A program made the translations under genes and the position numbers. A stretch of 64,000 nt of DNA, taken from Dysosmobacter segnis (lineage in GTDB: Bacteria > Bacillota > Clostridia > Oscillospirales > Oscillospiraceae). Under the pieces are notes generated by a model. It was given only the letters and a program-made list of their open reading frames with translations, was not told the origin of the DNA and searched no databases. How positions within the stretch are numbered: the stretch's first letter is position 1; each line of letters opens with the position of its first letter. The DNA is taken from the NCBI RefSeq assembly GCF_014297285.1, contig NZ_JACOQI010000006.1, positions 118,668 through 182,667 of the forward strand, given 5' to 3'. Shown here piece by piece: positions 50,795 through 59,819 of the stretch.

Positions 50795-50866
50795 GGAAGC
50801 AAGCAACCGAAAACAAGAGATAGACCGCCAGCACTACACTATTCCGAACCAAAGACCAAAAGATAA

Positions 50867-50908
50867 GCATTGTGGGAAAATCTAAACTTTTGGATTTTCC
50901 TACAATGC
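50867..50908. other. Hairpin upstream of the tet(W) promoter
   Basis: GCATTGTGGGAAAATC can pair with GATTTTCCTACAATGC across a 10-nt loop. It lies in the roughly 375-base region between the truncated maff2 and the first short tet(W) leader frame, which contains no convincing gene apart from the tet(W) promoter. Purpose unknown. Confidence 0.45.
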
Positions 50909-51112
50909 CAACTACGGCGGAATCCCTCCCACTCCTTATATCTTTCTGTATACATTGAATTTGTATTTAGTAAAATGCAGACAACACCACGGATCGGCTT
51001 TTGGTTGGACAATTCCAACCAAACACCACAGCAGACAGCAGAAAACATTCTGAACGCTAGGAAGCCGGTATGATTGTTACATATAAGGGGAAGAAAAATT
51101 TCTTTTAGGTAC

Positions 51113-51141
51113 TTGCTTTCCTAAAACTGATGTGATACAAT
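51113..51141 (+). promoter_or_regulatory. tet(W) promoter
   Basis: A -35 TTGCTT (51113-51118), 17-bp spacer and -10 TACAAT (51136-51141) preceded by TGA, an extended -10. It is about 300 nt upstream of tet(W), leaving room for the long regulatory leader. Confidence 0.7.
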
Positions 51142-51169
51142 GATTTAATCCAGAAAAGGAGTAAAAAAT

Positions 51170-51193
51170 ATGCGGCAAGGTATTCTTAAATAA
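51170..51193 (+). CDS. Seven-codon leader ORF (MRQGILK)
   Basis: A short open frame, ATG CGG CAA GGT ATT CTT AAA TAA, preceded by AAAAGGAG with 7-nt spacing. The same start of leader occurs upstream of tet(M) in Tn916 as I recall it. Its codons overlap the left arm of the 51180-51191 inverted repeat, so ribosomes on it would disturb that structure. Confidence 0.5.
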   Translation: MRQGILK

Positions 51194-51276
51194 AACTATA
51201 ATCAAATAGTGGGAACAAAGGATTATGATAGCTCCTTTTGTAGGGGCTTAGTTTTTTGTACCCAATTTAAGAATAC
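51180..51276 (+). promoter_or_regulatory. Inverted repeat of the tet(W) leader
   Basis: A perfect 12-bp inverted repeat, GTATTCTTAAAT at 51180-51191 and ATTTAAGAATAC at 51265-51276, followed by TTTT. It could form a first terminator-like hairpin in the leader. Confidence 0.6.
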
Positions 51277-51330
51277 TTTTGCCTTATCAATTTTGACATA
51301 TCCCCAAAAACAGCAATCACAAACAGGTGT

Positions 51331-51375
51331 ATGCTGTATATGTGTATGTCCGCAACTTATAATCCCCAGTGGTAA
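51331..51375 (+). CDS. tet(W) leader peptide (14 residues, MLYMCMSATYNPQW)
   Basis: A 14-codon frame ending just before the last codons that form the left arm of the second leader hairpin. This is the leader-peptide position described for tet(M)-type genes: ribosomes stalled or stripped of tRNA by tetracycline change folding of the leader and let transcription reach the resistance gene. The stop codon lies inside the hairpin. Confidence 0.6.
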   Translation: MLYMCMSATYNPQW

Positions 51376-51400
51376 AAGTATTTTACTGCTGGGGATTTTT
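51361..51400 (+). terminator. Transcription attenuator before tet(W)
   Basis: A two-part stem (AATCCCCAG with CTGGGGATT, and GGTAAAA with TTTTACT) followed by TTTTTATG. It overlaps the end of the leader peptide and fits attenuation control of a ribosomal-protection gene. Confidence 0.7.
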
Positions 51401-51434
51401 ATGCCCTTTGGGGCTGTAAAGGGAGGACAATCAC

Positions 51435-53354
51435 ATGAAAATAATCAATATTGGAATTCTTGCCCATGTAGACGCTGGAAAGACGACCTTGACGGAGAGC
51501 CTGCTATATGCCAGCGGAGCCATTTCAGAACCGGGGAGCGTCGAAAAAGGGACAACGAGGACGGACACCATGTTTTTGGAGCGGCAGCGTGGGATTACCA
51601 TTCAAGCGGCAGTCACTTCCTTCCAGTGGCACAGATGTAAAGTTAACATTGTGGATACGCCCGGCCACATGGATTTTTTGGCGGAGGTGTACCGCTCTTT
51701 GGCTGTTTTAGATGGGGCCATCTTGGTGATCTCCGCTAAAGATGGCGTGCAGGCCCAGACCCGTATTCTGTTCCATGCCCTGCGGAAAATGAACATTCCC
51801 ACCGTTATCTTTATCAACAAGATCGACCAGGCTGGCGTTGATTTGCAGAGCGTGGTTCAGTCTGTTCGGGATAAGCTCTCCGCCGATATTATCATCAAGC
51901 AGACGGTGTCGCTGTCCCCGGAAATAGTCCTGGAGGAAAATACCGACATAGAAGCATGGGATGCGGTCATCGAAAATAACGATGAATTATTGGAAAAGTA
52001 TATCGCAGGAGAACCAATCAGCCGGGAAAAACTTGCGCGGGAGGAACAGCAGCGGGTTCAAGACGCCTCCCTGTTCCCAGTCTATCATGGCAGCGCCAAA
52101 AATGGCCTTGGCATTCAACCGTTGATGGATGCGGTGACAGGGCTGTTCCAACCGATTGGGGAACAGGGGGGCGCCGCCCTATGCGGCAGCGTTTTCAAGG
52201 TTGAGTACACCGATTGCGGCCAGCGGCGTGTCTATCTACGGTTATACAGCGGAACGCTGCGCCTGCGGGATACGGTGGCCCTGGCCGGGAGAGAAAAGCT
52301 GAAAATCACAGAGATGCGTATTCCATCCAAAGGGGAAATTGTTCGGACAGACACCGCTTATCAGGGTGAAATTGTTATCCTTCCCAGCGACAGCGTGAGG
52401 TTAAACGATGTATTAGGGGACCAAACCCGGCTCCCTCGTAAAAGGTGGCGCGAGGACCCCCTCCCCATGCTGCGGACGACGATTGCGCCGAAAACGGCAG
52501 CGCAAAGAGAACGGCTGCTGGACGCTCTTACGCAACTTGCGGATACTGACCCGCTTTTGCGTTGCGAAGTGGATTCCATCACCCATGAGATCATTCTTTC
52601 TTTTTTGGGCCGGGTGCAGTTGGAGGTTGTTTCCGCTTTGCTGTCGGAAAAATACAAGCTTGAAACAGTGGTAAAGGAACCCTCCGTCATTTATATGGAG
52701 CGGCCGCTCAAAGCAGCCAGCCACACCATCCATATCGAGGTGCCGCCCAACCCGTTTTGGGCATCCATAGGACTGTCTGTTACACCACTCTCGCTTGGCT
52801 CCGGTGTACAATACGAGAGCCGGGTTTCGCTGGGATACTTGAACCAGAGTTTTCAAAACGCTGTCAGGGATGGTATCCGTTACGGGCTGGAGCAGGGCTT
52901 GTTCGGCTGGAACGTAACGGACTGTAAGATTTGCTTTGAATACGGGCTTTATTACAGTCCGGTCAGCACGCCGGCGGACTTCCGCTCATTGGCCCCGATT
53001 GTATTGGAACAGGCATTGAAGGAATCGGGGACGCAGCTGCTGGAACCTTATCTCTCCTTCATCCTCTATGCGCCCCAGGAATACCTTTCCAGGGCTTATC
53101 ATGATGCACCGAAATACTGTGCCACCATCGAAACGGCCCAGGTAAAAAAGGATGAAGTTGTCTTTACTGGCGAGATTCCCGCCCGCTGTATACAGGCATA
53201 CCGTACTGATCTGGCCTTTTACACCAACGGGCGGAGCGTATGCCTTACAGAGCTGAAAGGATATCAGGCCGCTGTCGGTCAGCCGGTCATCCAGCCCCGC
53301 CGTCCAAACAGCCGCCTGGACAAGGTGCGCCATATGTTTCAGAAGGTAATGTAA
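51435..53354 (+). CDS. tet(W): Tet(W) tetracycline-resistance ribosomal protection protein
   Basis: This is a 639-residue GTPase related to EF-G that displaces tetracycline from the ribosome. The GTPase domain has [16 protein letters not shown], the [16 protein letters not shown] switch and [11 protein letters not shown]. Length and diagnostic blocks ([31 protein letters not shown]) match TetW rather than TetO or TetM as I recall them; a mosaic is possible. The ATG at 51435 follows GGGAGGACAATCAC. Induction by tetracycline through the leader is likely. Confidence 0.94.
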   Translation: MKIINIGILAHVDAGKTTLTESLLYASGAISEPGSVEKGTTRTDTMFLERQRGITIQAAVTSFQWHRCKVNIVDTPGHMDFLAEVYRSLAVLDGAILVISAKDGVQAQTRILFHALRKMNIPTVIFINKIDQAGVDLQSVVQSVRDKLSADIIIKQTVSLSPEIVLEENTDIEAWDAVIENNDELLEKYIAGEPISREKLAREEQQRVQDASLFPVYHGSAKNGLGIQPLMDAVTGLFQPIGEQGGAALCGSVFKVEYTDCGQRRVYLRLYSGTLRLRDTVALAGREKLKITEMRIPSKGEIVRTDTAYQGEIVILPSDSVRLNDVLGDQTRLPRKRWREDPLPMLRTTIAPKTAAQRERLLDALTQLADTDPLLRCEVDSITHEIILSFLGRVQLEVVSALLSEKYKLETVVKEPSVIYMERPLKAASHTIHIEVPPNPFWASIGLSVTPLSLGSGVQYESRVSLGYLNQSFQNAVRDGIRYGLEQGLFGWNVTDCKICFEYGLYYSPVSTPADFRSLAPIVLEQALKESGTQLLEPYLSFILYAPQEYLSRAYHDAPKYCATIETAQVKKDEVVFTGEIPARCIQAYRTDLAFYTNGRSVCLTELKGYQAAVGQPVIQPRRPNSRLDKVRHMFQKVM

Positions 53355-53404
53355 AGATACATAATCGTCAAGACGGCAACAATCAGAAGTTATGGAGGGT
53401 AACA

Positions 53405-54172
53405 ATGGAATATAGTAAGGAAGATTTAATGGAAGCAAAAAAGCAAATTTGGGGAGTGGGAGAGAACATGGGAACAGAGGAAAGTAAAAAAATCTGGGAG
53501 GAGAACGCACAATTTTGGGATAATGCAATGGGTGACGAATCTAATGAATTTCACAGAGAGGTAGTGCGTCCCAAAGTAACGGAACTTCTATCTCCTAATC
53601 CTGCGGATTACATTTTGGATATTGCGTGTGGCAATGGAAATTATTCTTCGTATCTTGCACAAAGAGGCGCTTCGGTTGTCGCTTTTGATTACAGCAAAAA
53701 AATGATAGAATTGGCTAAAAGACGGCAATCACAATATGCAAAACAAATTGAATTTTGTGTGGCGGATGCGACCGATAGAAAAAGTATATTAGAATTAAAA
53801 AGAAATCGAGCCTTTACGAAAGCAGTTTCTAATATGGCAATTATGGATATTACGGATATTGAACCACTTCTTATGGCTGTTTATGAACTGTTGCAGGAAA
53901 GCGGAATTTTTGTCTTTGCAACGCAACACCCTTGTTTTGTCACGTTGACTGAAAAATATATGACACCGCACAGTTACTATGATATAGCGATTGAAGGGCA
54001 ACCGAAAGAGCAGATTTATTATCATCGTTCCATACAAGATATTTTTAACCTTTGTTTTAGAGCTGGATTTGTCATTGATGGATTTTATGAAGAATGTTTT
54101 AAAACCAACAAAGAAATTCCTATGGTAATGATAGTAAGGCTTAAGAAGGTAAAACGTGATAGCTTAAAATAA
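53405..54172 (+). CDS. Class I SAM-dependent methyltransferase downstream of tet(W)
   Basis: A 255-residue soluble methyltransferase. The SAM-binding motif I is ILDIACGNGNYSSYLAQRGA at about 70-90, motif II VVAFDYSKKMIELAKRR follows, and the fold continues in the usual order. The substrate cannot be seen; it has no resemblance to rRNA Erm signatures. The start at 53405 follows GGAGGGTAACA, 50 nt after the tet(W) stop. It is more AT-rich than tet(W), but I recall similar genes beside tet(W) elsewhere. Confidence 0.8.
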   Translation: MEYSKEDLMEAKKQIWGVGENMGTEESKKIWEENAQFWDNAMGDESNEFHREVVRPKVTELLSPNPADYILDIACGNGNYSSYLAQRGASVVAFDYSKKMIELAKRRQSQYAKQIEFCVADATDRKSILELKRNRAFTKAVSNMAIMDITDIEPLLMAVYELLQESGIFVFATQHPCFVTLTEKYMTPHSYYDIAIEGQPKEQIYYHRSIQDIFNLCFRAGFVIDGFYEECFKTNKEIPMVMIVRLKKVKRDSLK

Positions 54173-54212
54173 ATTCAAGTTTGTCGGGTAAATAGCAAAC
54201 CCAGCCGAGCCA

Positions 54213-54254
54213 GTCAACGGTCAAGATGAACGGCGCATATGCGCAGCCGTTGAC
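54213..54254. other. Nested palindrome upstream of the IME2 sigma-like gene
   Basis: GTCAACGG (54213-54220) pairs with CCGTTGAC (54247-54254), and inside them GCGCATATGCGC (54233-54244) is itself a perfect palindrome. It lies between the methyltransferase and sigma-like genes, a candidate regulatory or recombination site. Confidence 0.5.
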
Positions 54255-54343
54255 AGCCCCGCCCGCCTTTGCTGGTAGGCAATCAAGGGGCGACAGCAAG
54301 AAGTGCCACCGCCCCGCACTATTATTCAGAAAGGGGAATTTCC

Positions 54344-54766
54344 ATGACCGACCAGATAGCCTATCAAGAATATATCCAGCGCAGGTACAACGCCTTTTGC
54401 AAGACTGTTATCCGCTGTGCCGCCTTGGACAAGATTTTGAAGCTTAAACGGCAATGGGAACGGCAAGTTTCCCTTGACTATCTGATGAACGAGAAGTTTG
54501 TCCAGTTTGCCGCGTCGGAGCCGGACGAGGAATACCCATTTACCGTCTGCGGTCAGACCGTCCTGCTCTGCAACGCCGCCCTTGCCGACGCGATCTCTGT
54601 TTTGCCGGAGCAGACGCGGGAAGAAATCCTGCGCTATTACTTTCTGCGCCAGCCGCAGCGCGTGATCGGCGCGTGTATTGGCCGGTCACGCAGCACAGCG
54701 GGGCGGCATATCCAGCTTGCCTTGCAGCGGCTACGCGAAGAAATGGGGGTGAGCCGGTATGAGTAG
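54344..54766 (+). CDS. Sigma-70 region 4-like protein (element regulator)
   Basis: A 140-residue protein whose C-terminal half matches sigma-factor region 4: LPEQTREEILRYYFLRQPQR followed by the helix-turn-helix GACIGRSRSTAGRHIQLALQ. Such short sigma-like proteins are common first genes of TnpX-type elements and of Tn916 relatives. The start at 54344 follows AAAGGGGAATTTCC. It overlaps the next gene by 8 nt. It probably controls element transfer genes, which is inference. Confidence 0.75.
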   Translation: MTDQIAYQEYIQRRYNAFCKTVIRCAALDKILKLKRQWERQVSLDYLMNEKFVQFAASEPDEEYPFTVCGQTVLLCNAALADAISVLPEQTREEILRYYFLRQPQRVIGACIGRSRSTAGRHIQLALQRLREEMGVSRYE

Positions 54767-54971
54767 ACTTCTCCCCTATGAAACAATCCTCAAAGCCCGT
54801 GAGGGCGACCCAGAAGCCGTGAACGCTGTCCTGCTCCACTACGCCGGATATATCCGCTATTTCTCAAAAGTGAACGGGCAGGTCAACGCCGAGGTGGAGG
54901 ACTATGTAAAGCAGCGGTTAATTGACTGTCAATTCAAGTTCCGGCTTGACGAACCACCGGACAAGTCATAA
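54759..54971 (+). CDS. Small HTH-type element protein
   Basis: A 70-residue protein with a helix-turn-helix-like helical core (PYETILKAREGDPEAVNAVL) and a second helix pair (VEDYVKQRLIDCQFKFRL). This family regularly follows the sigma-like gene in clostridial elements; an equivalent pair is present in IME3. The start overlaps the sigma-like gene, so translation is coupled. Confidence 0.7.
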   Translation: MSRLLPYETILKAREGDPEAVNAVLLHYAGYIRYFSKVNGQVNAEVEDYVKQRLIDCQFKFRLDEPPDKS

Positions 54972-55468
54972 AAACTGAATACCAGCCACCACCGACGCGG
55001 CCAGCGAAAGCAGTAAGTCTTGAAAAAGATTTACTGCTTTTTTTGTTGTCCGGCTCCGCTCCCGGCCATTTTGCCCCCTGCCGGTTGTAGTAGTAAGCGA
55101 GGAGGGAATTTTTCTGCCCTGGTGTTTGGCATTTGGAGCATTTACCCGTAGTAGAGGGCAAAGAGAAAGGATTTCTCCAACACCGGGTAGAAACCACTGC
55201 GTCCGGTGTCATTTTAGCGAAAGCGGGCAGGAATGCCCTTTACAGGATTAGTAGTAGCAGAAAAAGAGAAACAAACTTTTGTGGTTGCAGTTTTCCAAAA
55301 AAGTGGCGGACGGAAGTGAGAGAAAGTTTGCAGTCACGGAGAGCAAGTTTCTACCACGGTGCCAAAATCCGCAATTCTGCAGTTTTGCCCCTCGCGGGAA
55401 ACTTGTTGGGGAGTGCCTTCCCCAAACCCTGCTCATGCGCCCTTACGGGCGAGAAAGGAGGTCACACC
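54972..55468 (+). other. Intergenic region with terminator and probable IME2 transfer origin
   Basis: About 500 bases without a convincing gene precede mobC. A terminator (arms AAAGCAGTAA at 55007-55016 and TTACTGCTTT at 55031-55040, then TTTT) ends the sigma/HTH operon. Towards mobC there are further small inverted repeats (TTGGGGA/TTCCCCAA; CGCCC/GGGCG). By analogy with other MobC/MobA elements the oriT should lie here, but I could not pin the nic site. Confidence 0.5.
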
Positions 55469-55867
55469 ATGCGAAAGAAATACAACACGCCCCACCGCAG
55501 CCGCGTTGTGAAAACCCGGCTGTCCGAAGATGAGTATGCCGACTTCACAGCGCGGCTTGCGCCCTATGGTATCAGCCAGTCCGAATTTCTCCGGCAGGCG
55601 ATACGGCGGGCGACCATACGCCCGGTTGTCCATGTGTCGTCGGTCAATGACGAGTTGCTTTCCGCTGTCGGGAAGCTGACAGCCGAGTACGGCAGGATCG
55701 GCGGCAACCTCAATCAGATTGCCCGGTATCTGAACGAATACGGCGTACCCTACAACACCCTTTCCGGCGAGGTACGCGCCGCCATATCCGACCTTGCCGT
55801 CCTCAAGTATGAAGTCCTCAAGAAAGTAGGTGACGCGGTTGGCAACACTCAAGCATATCAACTCTAA
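55469..55867 (+). CDS. mobC: MobC-family relaxosome protein
   Basis: A 132-residue MobC/ribbon-helix-helix type protein that helps the relaxase open the transfer origin. It opens with basic residues and a ribbon-helix-helix-like KTRLSEDEYADFTARLAPYG, then has the MobC signature GGNLNQIARYLNEYGVPYN. The start at 55469 follows AAAGGAGG. It overlaps the relaxase gene by about 28 nt, a common arrangement. Partner of the MOBP relaxase that follows. Confidence 0.85.
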   Translation: MRKKYNTPHRSRVVKTRLSEDEYADFTARLAPYGISQSEFLRQAIRRATIRPVVHVSSVNDELLSAVGKLTAEYGRIGGNLNQIARYLNEYGVPYNTLSGEVRAAISDLAVLKYEVLKKVGDAVGNTQAYQL

Positions 55868-57464
55868 AAACGCCGACTACGGAGCCGCCGAGCAATATCT
55901 TCTCTTTGAGCATGACGAGTTTACCATGAAGCCCGTCCTTGATGAAACCGGCAGGCTTATCCCCCGCGAGGACTACCGGCTGTCCACGCTGAACTGCGAC
56001 GGGGAGGATTTTGCCGTTGCGTGTATGCGGGCCAATCTCCGCTATCAGAAAAACCAGCGGCGGGAAGATGTGAAAAGCCACCACTACATCATCAGCTTTG
56101 ACCCGCGGGACGGGCCGGACAACGGCCTGACCGTAGACCGGGCGCAGGCGTTGGGGGAACAATTCTGTAAAGAGCATTTTCCCGGCCACCAGGCCCTTGT
56201 CTGCACCCACCCGGACGGGCATAACCACAGCGGCAACATTCATGTGCATATCGTCATAAACAGCCTGCGGATTGAGGAAGTGCCGTTCCTGCCCTACATG
56301 GACAGGCCGGCCGATACGAAAGTCGGCTGCAAGCACCGATGTACCGACGCTGCCCTGCGCTACTTCAAATCCGAAGTCATGGAGATGTGCCACCGGGAGG
56401 GGCTTTATCAAATCGACCTCTTGAACGGCAGCAAGAACCGCGTCACCGACCGGGAGTATTGGGCGCAGAAAAAGGGACAGGCCGCGCTGGACAAGCAGAA
56501 CGCCCCCATGATTGCCGATAGTATCACGCCCCGGCAGACCAAGTTTGAAACGAACAAGGAGAAGCTGCGGCAGACCCTACGGAAAGCCCTTGCCACCGCC
56601 GCCAGCCTTGACGAGTTTTCCTCTCTGTTGCTGCAGGAGGGTGTGACCGTCAAGGAGAGCCGGGGGCGGCTTTCCTACCTCACGCCGGACAGGACAAAGC
56701 CAATTACCGCCCGGAAGCTGGGCGACGATTTTGACCGCGCCGCTGTCTTTGCCGTTTTAGAGCAAAACGCCGCCAGAGCAGCCGAAGCGCCAGCCAGATC
56801 CCCCGATCCCCCACGCACCATAAAAGACCGCTTGCAGGTTGCCAGAGCCGAGATAGCCGCCCCGAAACAGGACGGAGTGCAGCGGCTTGTGGACATTGAG
56901 CAGAAAATGGCCGAGGGCAAAGGCCGGGGCTATGAACGCTGGGCGAAGATACACAATCTGAAGCAGGCCGCCAAAACGCTGTCCGTCTACCAGCAATACG
57001 GCTTTACTTCCCCGGAGCAGTTAGAAGCCGCCGTTGACACCGCCTATCAGAAAATGCGCCAGACCAGCGGCGAACTGAAAGCACTGGAAACGAAGCTGCA
57101 AGGGAAAAAGAAGTTGCAGCGGCAGGTGTTGGCCTACGCCCAGACCAAGGCCGCCCGCGACGGGCTGCGGGCACAGAAATCCGAGAAAGCCCGCGCCGCA
57201 TACCGGCAGGCCCATGAGAGCGATTTTATCATAGCCGACGCAGCAGCCCGGTATTTCAAGGCGCATGGCATTACCAAGCTGCCCGCCCGGAAAGCGTTGC
57301 AGGCCGAGATCGAGCAGCTTATCTCCGAGAAAGACGGCCTGTATAACACCTATCACGAACAGAAACAGCGGTTCAAGGAGTTGCAGACCGTCAAGCGGAA
57401 CATCGACCAGATTTTGCGCCGGGACGAGCCGCACCGCAGAAAGGAGCAGAGCCATGAGCGATAA
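55839..57464 (+). CDS. mobA: MOBP-type relaxase (MobA)
   Basis: This relaxase nicks and covalently joins the transferred strand of IME2. The N-terminal domain has ATLKHINSKNADYGAAEQYL, and the metal-binding histidines lie in HPDGHNHSGNIHVHIVINSL. The long C-terminal part is helical coiled coil. The family normally starts at ATLKHI; a TTG at 55839 lies 8 nt after AAGTAGG, whereas a GTG at 55830 adds three residues. I chose TTG (541 residues). It overlaps the mobC end and the next gene. Confidence 0.88.
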   Translation: MATLKHINSKNADYGAAEQYLLFEHDEFTMKPVLDETGRLIPREDYRLSTLNCDGEDFAVACMRANLRYQKNQRREDVKSHHYIISFDPRDGPDNGLTVDRAQALGEQFCKEHFPGHQALVCTHPDGHNHSGNIHVHIVINSLRIEEVPFLPYMDRPADTKVGCKHRCTDAALRYFKSEVMEMCHREGLYQIDLLNGSKNRVTDREYWAQKKGQAALDKQNAPMIADSITPRQTKFETNKEKLRQTLRKALATAASLDEFSSLLLQEGVTVKESRGRLSYLTPDRTKPITARKLGDDFDRAAVFAVLEQNAARAAEAPARSPDPPRTIKDRLQVARAEIAAPKQDGVQRLVDIEQKMAEGKGRGYERWAKIHNLKQAAKTLSVYQQYGFTSPEQLEAAVDTAYQKMRQTSGELKALETKLQGKKKLQRQVLAYAQTKAARDGLRAQKSEKARAAYRQAHESDFIIADAAARYFKAHGITKLPARKALQAEIEQLISEKDGLYNTYHEQKQRFKELQTVKRNIDQILRRDEPHRRKEQSHER

Positions 57465-57840
57465 CCTGCCCCACATGGACTACCGCCAGCACCGGCGGGC
57501 GCGGCGGCTGGTACATGAGTGCTGTAACTACGATGAGGGGAACTGCCTGCTATTGGACGACGGGGAGCCTTGCGTGTGCGTCCAGAGCATTTCCTTTTCC
57601 CTCATGTGCCACTGGTTCCGTGTGGCTGTCCTGCCCCTTGACGGGGAGCTGGCCGCAGCCCTCTTGTGCCGGGGAAGCCGGAAACGGTGTGCCGTCTGCG
57701 GGGCGGCCTTTGTCCCCAAATCCAACCGGGGAAAATACTGCCCCGACTGCGCCGGGCGCATGAAGAAAATCAAAGCCGCCGAGAGAAAGCGGAAACAAAG
57801 GCAGAGATGTCACGCTTTAGAGCCTTTCAAACCCGCATAA
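57454..57840 (+). CDS. Cysteine-rich VLP-domain protein
   Basis: A 128-residue protein of the Cys-rich VLP family found next to relaxases in these elements. Two cysteine-rich regions, HECCNYDEGNCLLLDDGEPC and CAVCGAAFVPKSNRGKYCPDC, suggest zinc binding. Role in transfer or replication is unknown. The start overlaps the relaxase stop by 11 nt; AAAGGAG lies upstream. Confidence 0.75.
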   Translation: MSDNLPHMDYRQHRRARRLVHECCNYDEGNCLLLDDGEPCVCVQSISFSLMCHWFRVAVLPLDGELAAALLCRGSRKRCAVCGAAFVPKSNRGKYCPDCAGRMKKIKAAERKRKQRQRCHALEPFKPA

Positions 57841-57912
57841 ATCAAGGCTTTTTTCGTGGGTGTCAAAGGGTACGCGATACATTTATCCTTTTCCCCCGGA
57901 AACGGCGTTTTA

Positions 57913-58707
57913 ATGCGTGACAATACGCCAAAATCAACCCGAACACAGGGAGGTGATCCTATCGCTGATTATATCAGGGCAGACACGCGGCTGCCCGCCT
58001 ATCTGCCGTATCCCCGTTTCCTGCTGAAAATGGAGATTTCACAGACCGCCAAGCTGCTGTATTCGCTGCTGTTAGACCGTTCCACCCTCTCCCAGAAAAA
58101 CAAGTGGCTGGACGACGAGGGCAGGATTTATATTATCTATCCCATCGCGGAGATAGCAGAAATACTGGATAAAGGCAGCACCACCATCAAGGGGGCGCTT
58201 AATGAACTGGACACGGCGGGGCTGTTGGAACGGGAACGGGGCGGCTTCTCCGCACCGAACCGGCTTTATGTCAAAGTACCGCCAGTGCCACAGGTACAGT
58301 TTTCAGACCAACTGATGGCCGGAAGTCCGCCCCTCATAGAGCCGGAAAACCGTCCTACTGATGGTCAGAAAACCGACCTTATGATGGTCGGAAAACCGTC
58401 CCCTAACCAAACTACTATAAACAACCTTACAGAGAGCCAAACAAAGGGAGTGAGTGGGGGGCCGTCCGCGCCCTATGGCCGATATGGAAATATTTTTCTG
58501 TCACAGACCGAATACGACGAGTTGCAGGCAGAGTACCCTGACAGGCTGGAACGGTTCATCGAGGAAATGAGCCGCTACCTTGCCGCCAACGGGAAAAGCT
58601 ACCAGAACTATGCCGCCGCCCTGCGGATATGGGCGGGGAACGACAAAAAGGAAGCCCCTAAAAAGGGCATACCAGACTACTCATGCAAGGAGGGCGAGAG
58701 TTTATGA
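57913..58707 (+). CDS. RepA_N-type replication initiator
   Basis: A 264-residue protein with a winged-helix replication-initiator domain (ISQTAKLLYSLLLDRSTLSQ, then AEIAEILDKGSTTIKGALNE), typical of RepA_N initiators of Gram-positive elements, followed by a linker and a conserved C-terminal helical region (SQTEYDELQAEYPDRLERFI). It probably starts replication of the excised element. The start at 57913 lacks an obvious strong ribosome site. It overlaps the next gene in ATGA. Confidence 0.78.
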   Translation: MRDNTPKSTRTQGGDPIADYIRADTRLPAYLPYPRFLLKMEISQTAKLLYSLLLDRSTLSQKNKWLDDEGRIYIIYPIAEIAEILDKGSTTIKGALNELDTAGLLERERGGFSAPNRLYVKVPPVPQVQFSDQLMAGSPPLIEPENRPTDGQKTDLMMVGKPSPNQTTINNLTESQTKGVSGGPSAPYGRYGNIFLSQTEYDELQAEYPDRLERFIEEMSRYLAANGKSYQNYAAALRIWAGNDKKEAPKKGIPDYSCKEGESL

Positions 58708-59546
58708 AGAATGAAATCAACGCGGTTTTGGAGAATATGACGACCACCATCCCGGAGCCGGAGGACTACACCGGCGAGGACGGTTTACTGTACTGCGGCA
58801 AGTGCCGCAAGCCGAAAGAAGCCTATTTTGCGCCGGATAAGGCCGCTATCTTCGGGCGCGACCGCCACCCGGCAGAGTGCGACTGCCAGAGAACCGCCCG
58901 CGAGGAACGGGAAGCCGCCGAAAAGCGGCGCAGACACCTTGACACCGTGGAAGAACTGAAACGCCGGGGCTTTACCGACCCCACCATGCGGGACTGGACT
59001 TTCGAGAACGACAACGGCAGGAACCCGCAGACCGGGCTTGCCCGCCGGTATGTGGAGCATTGGGAAGATATGCGGACAGACAATATCGGCTGCCTGTTCT
59101 GGGGCGGCGTAGGCACCGGCAAAAGCTACCTTGCAGGCTGTATCGCAAACGCCCTCATGGAGAAAGAAATCCCCGTCCGCATGACGAACTTTGCTCTTAT
59201 CCTCAATGACCTTGCCGCCAGCTTTGAGGGGCGCAACGAGTACATTTCCCGCCTTTGTCGTTATCCGCTGCTGATCCTTGACGACTTCGGCATGGAACGC
59301 GGGACGGAATACGGGCTGGAACAGGTGTTCAATGTGATTGACAGCCGTTACCGCAGCGGCAAGCCGCTGATCGTCACGACCAACCTTACGCTGGACGACC
59401 TGCACAACCCGGAGGACACCGCCCATTCCCGGATTTATGACCGCCTGCTTTCCATGTGCGTCCCGGTACGCTTTACCGGCGACAACTTCCGGCAGGAAAC
59501 CGCCAAGCGGAAAATGGAGAGCATGAAGAAACTGATTACCGACTGA
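58704..59546 (+). CDS. DnaC-like helicase-loader ATPase
   Basis: A 280-residue AAA+ protein similar to DnaC/DnaI and IstB. An N-terminal zinc-type cluster (LYCGKCRKPKEAYF and ECDCQR) precedes the ATPase core with Walker A FWGGVGTGKSYLAGC and Walker B LLILDDFGMERG; a sensor-like VTTNLTLDDL follows. It presumably loads the host helicase onto element DNA with the RepA-type initiator. The start overlaps the RepA stop (ATGA). Confidence 0.85.
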   Translation: MKNEINAVLENMTTTIPEPEDYTGEDGLLYCGKCRKPKEAYFAPDKAAIFGRDRHPAECDCQRTAREEREAAEKRRRHLDTVEELKRRGFTDPTMRDWTFENDNGRNPQTGLARRYVEHWEDMRTDNIGCLFWGGVGTGKSYLAGCIANALMEKEIPVRMTNFALILNDLAASFEGRNEYISRLCRYPLLILDDFGMERGTEYGLEQVFNVIDSRYRSGKPLIVTTNLTLDDLHNPEDTAHSRIYDRLLSMCVPVRFTGDNFRQETAKRKMESMKKLITD

Positions 59547-59560
59547 AAGGAGTATTGCCT

Positions 59561-59755
59561 ATGGCAGATAACAAGCAGCACGACACCCGCACCACCCGCC
59601 GCCCTGACTGTGTGACGGAAATCCGCATGGGCAATTCCGTCCTTGTCGTGTCCGGCTATTTCAAGAAAGACACCACAACCACAGCCGCCGACAAAATGGC
59701 GCGGGTACTGGAAGCGGAAGCCGCTGCTACACAGGAGCCGACTTATCCGGCGTGA
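59561..59755 (+). CDS. TnpW-family small protein
   Basis: A 64-residue protein with the TnpW pattern CVTEIRMGNSVLVVSGYFKK followed by a helix (TAADKMARVLEAEAAAT). TnpW accompanies TnpX recombinases in Tn4451-type elements. The start follows AAAGGAG. It supports assignment of IME2 to this group. Confidence 0.75.
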   Translation: MADNKQHDTRTTRRPDCVTEIRMGNSVLVVSGYFKKDTTTTAADKMARVLEAEAAATQEPTYPA

Positions 59756-59819
59756 ACCGGGGCATGGAAAAGCGGCCATGCCAGGGAGCATGACCGCTGG
59801 AACGAAAATCGGAAGTGCT

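Noticed and set aside
50870..51073. A 67-codon frame between maff2 and tet(W)
   Set aside because: It overlaps a hairpin, has no good ribosome site and no recognizable motif.
51435..53354. tet(O) or tet(M) instead of tet(W)
   Set aside because: The N-terminal blocks differ from TetO and TetM and match TetW as I recall them; a partial mosaic remains possible.
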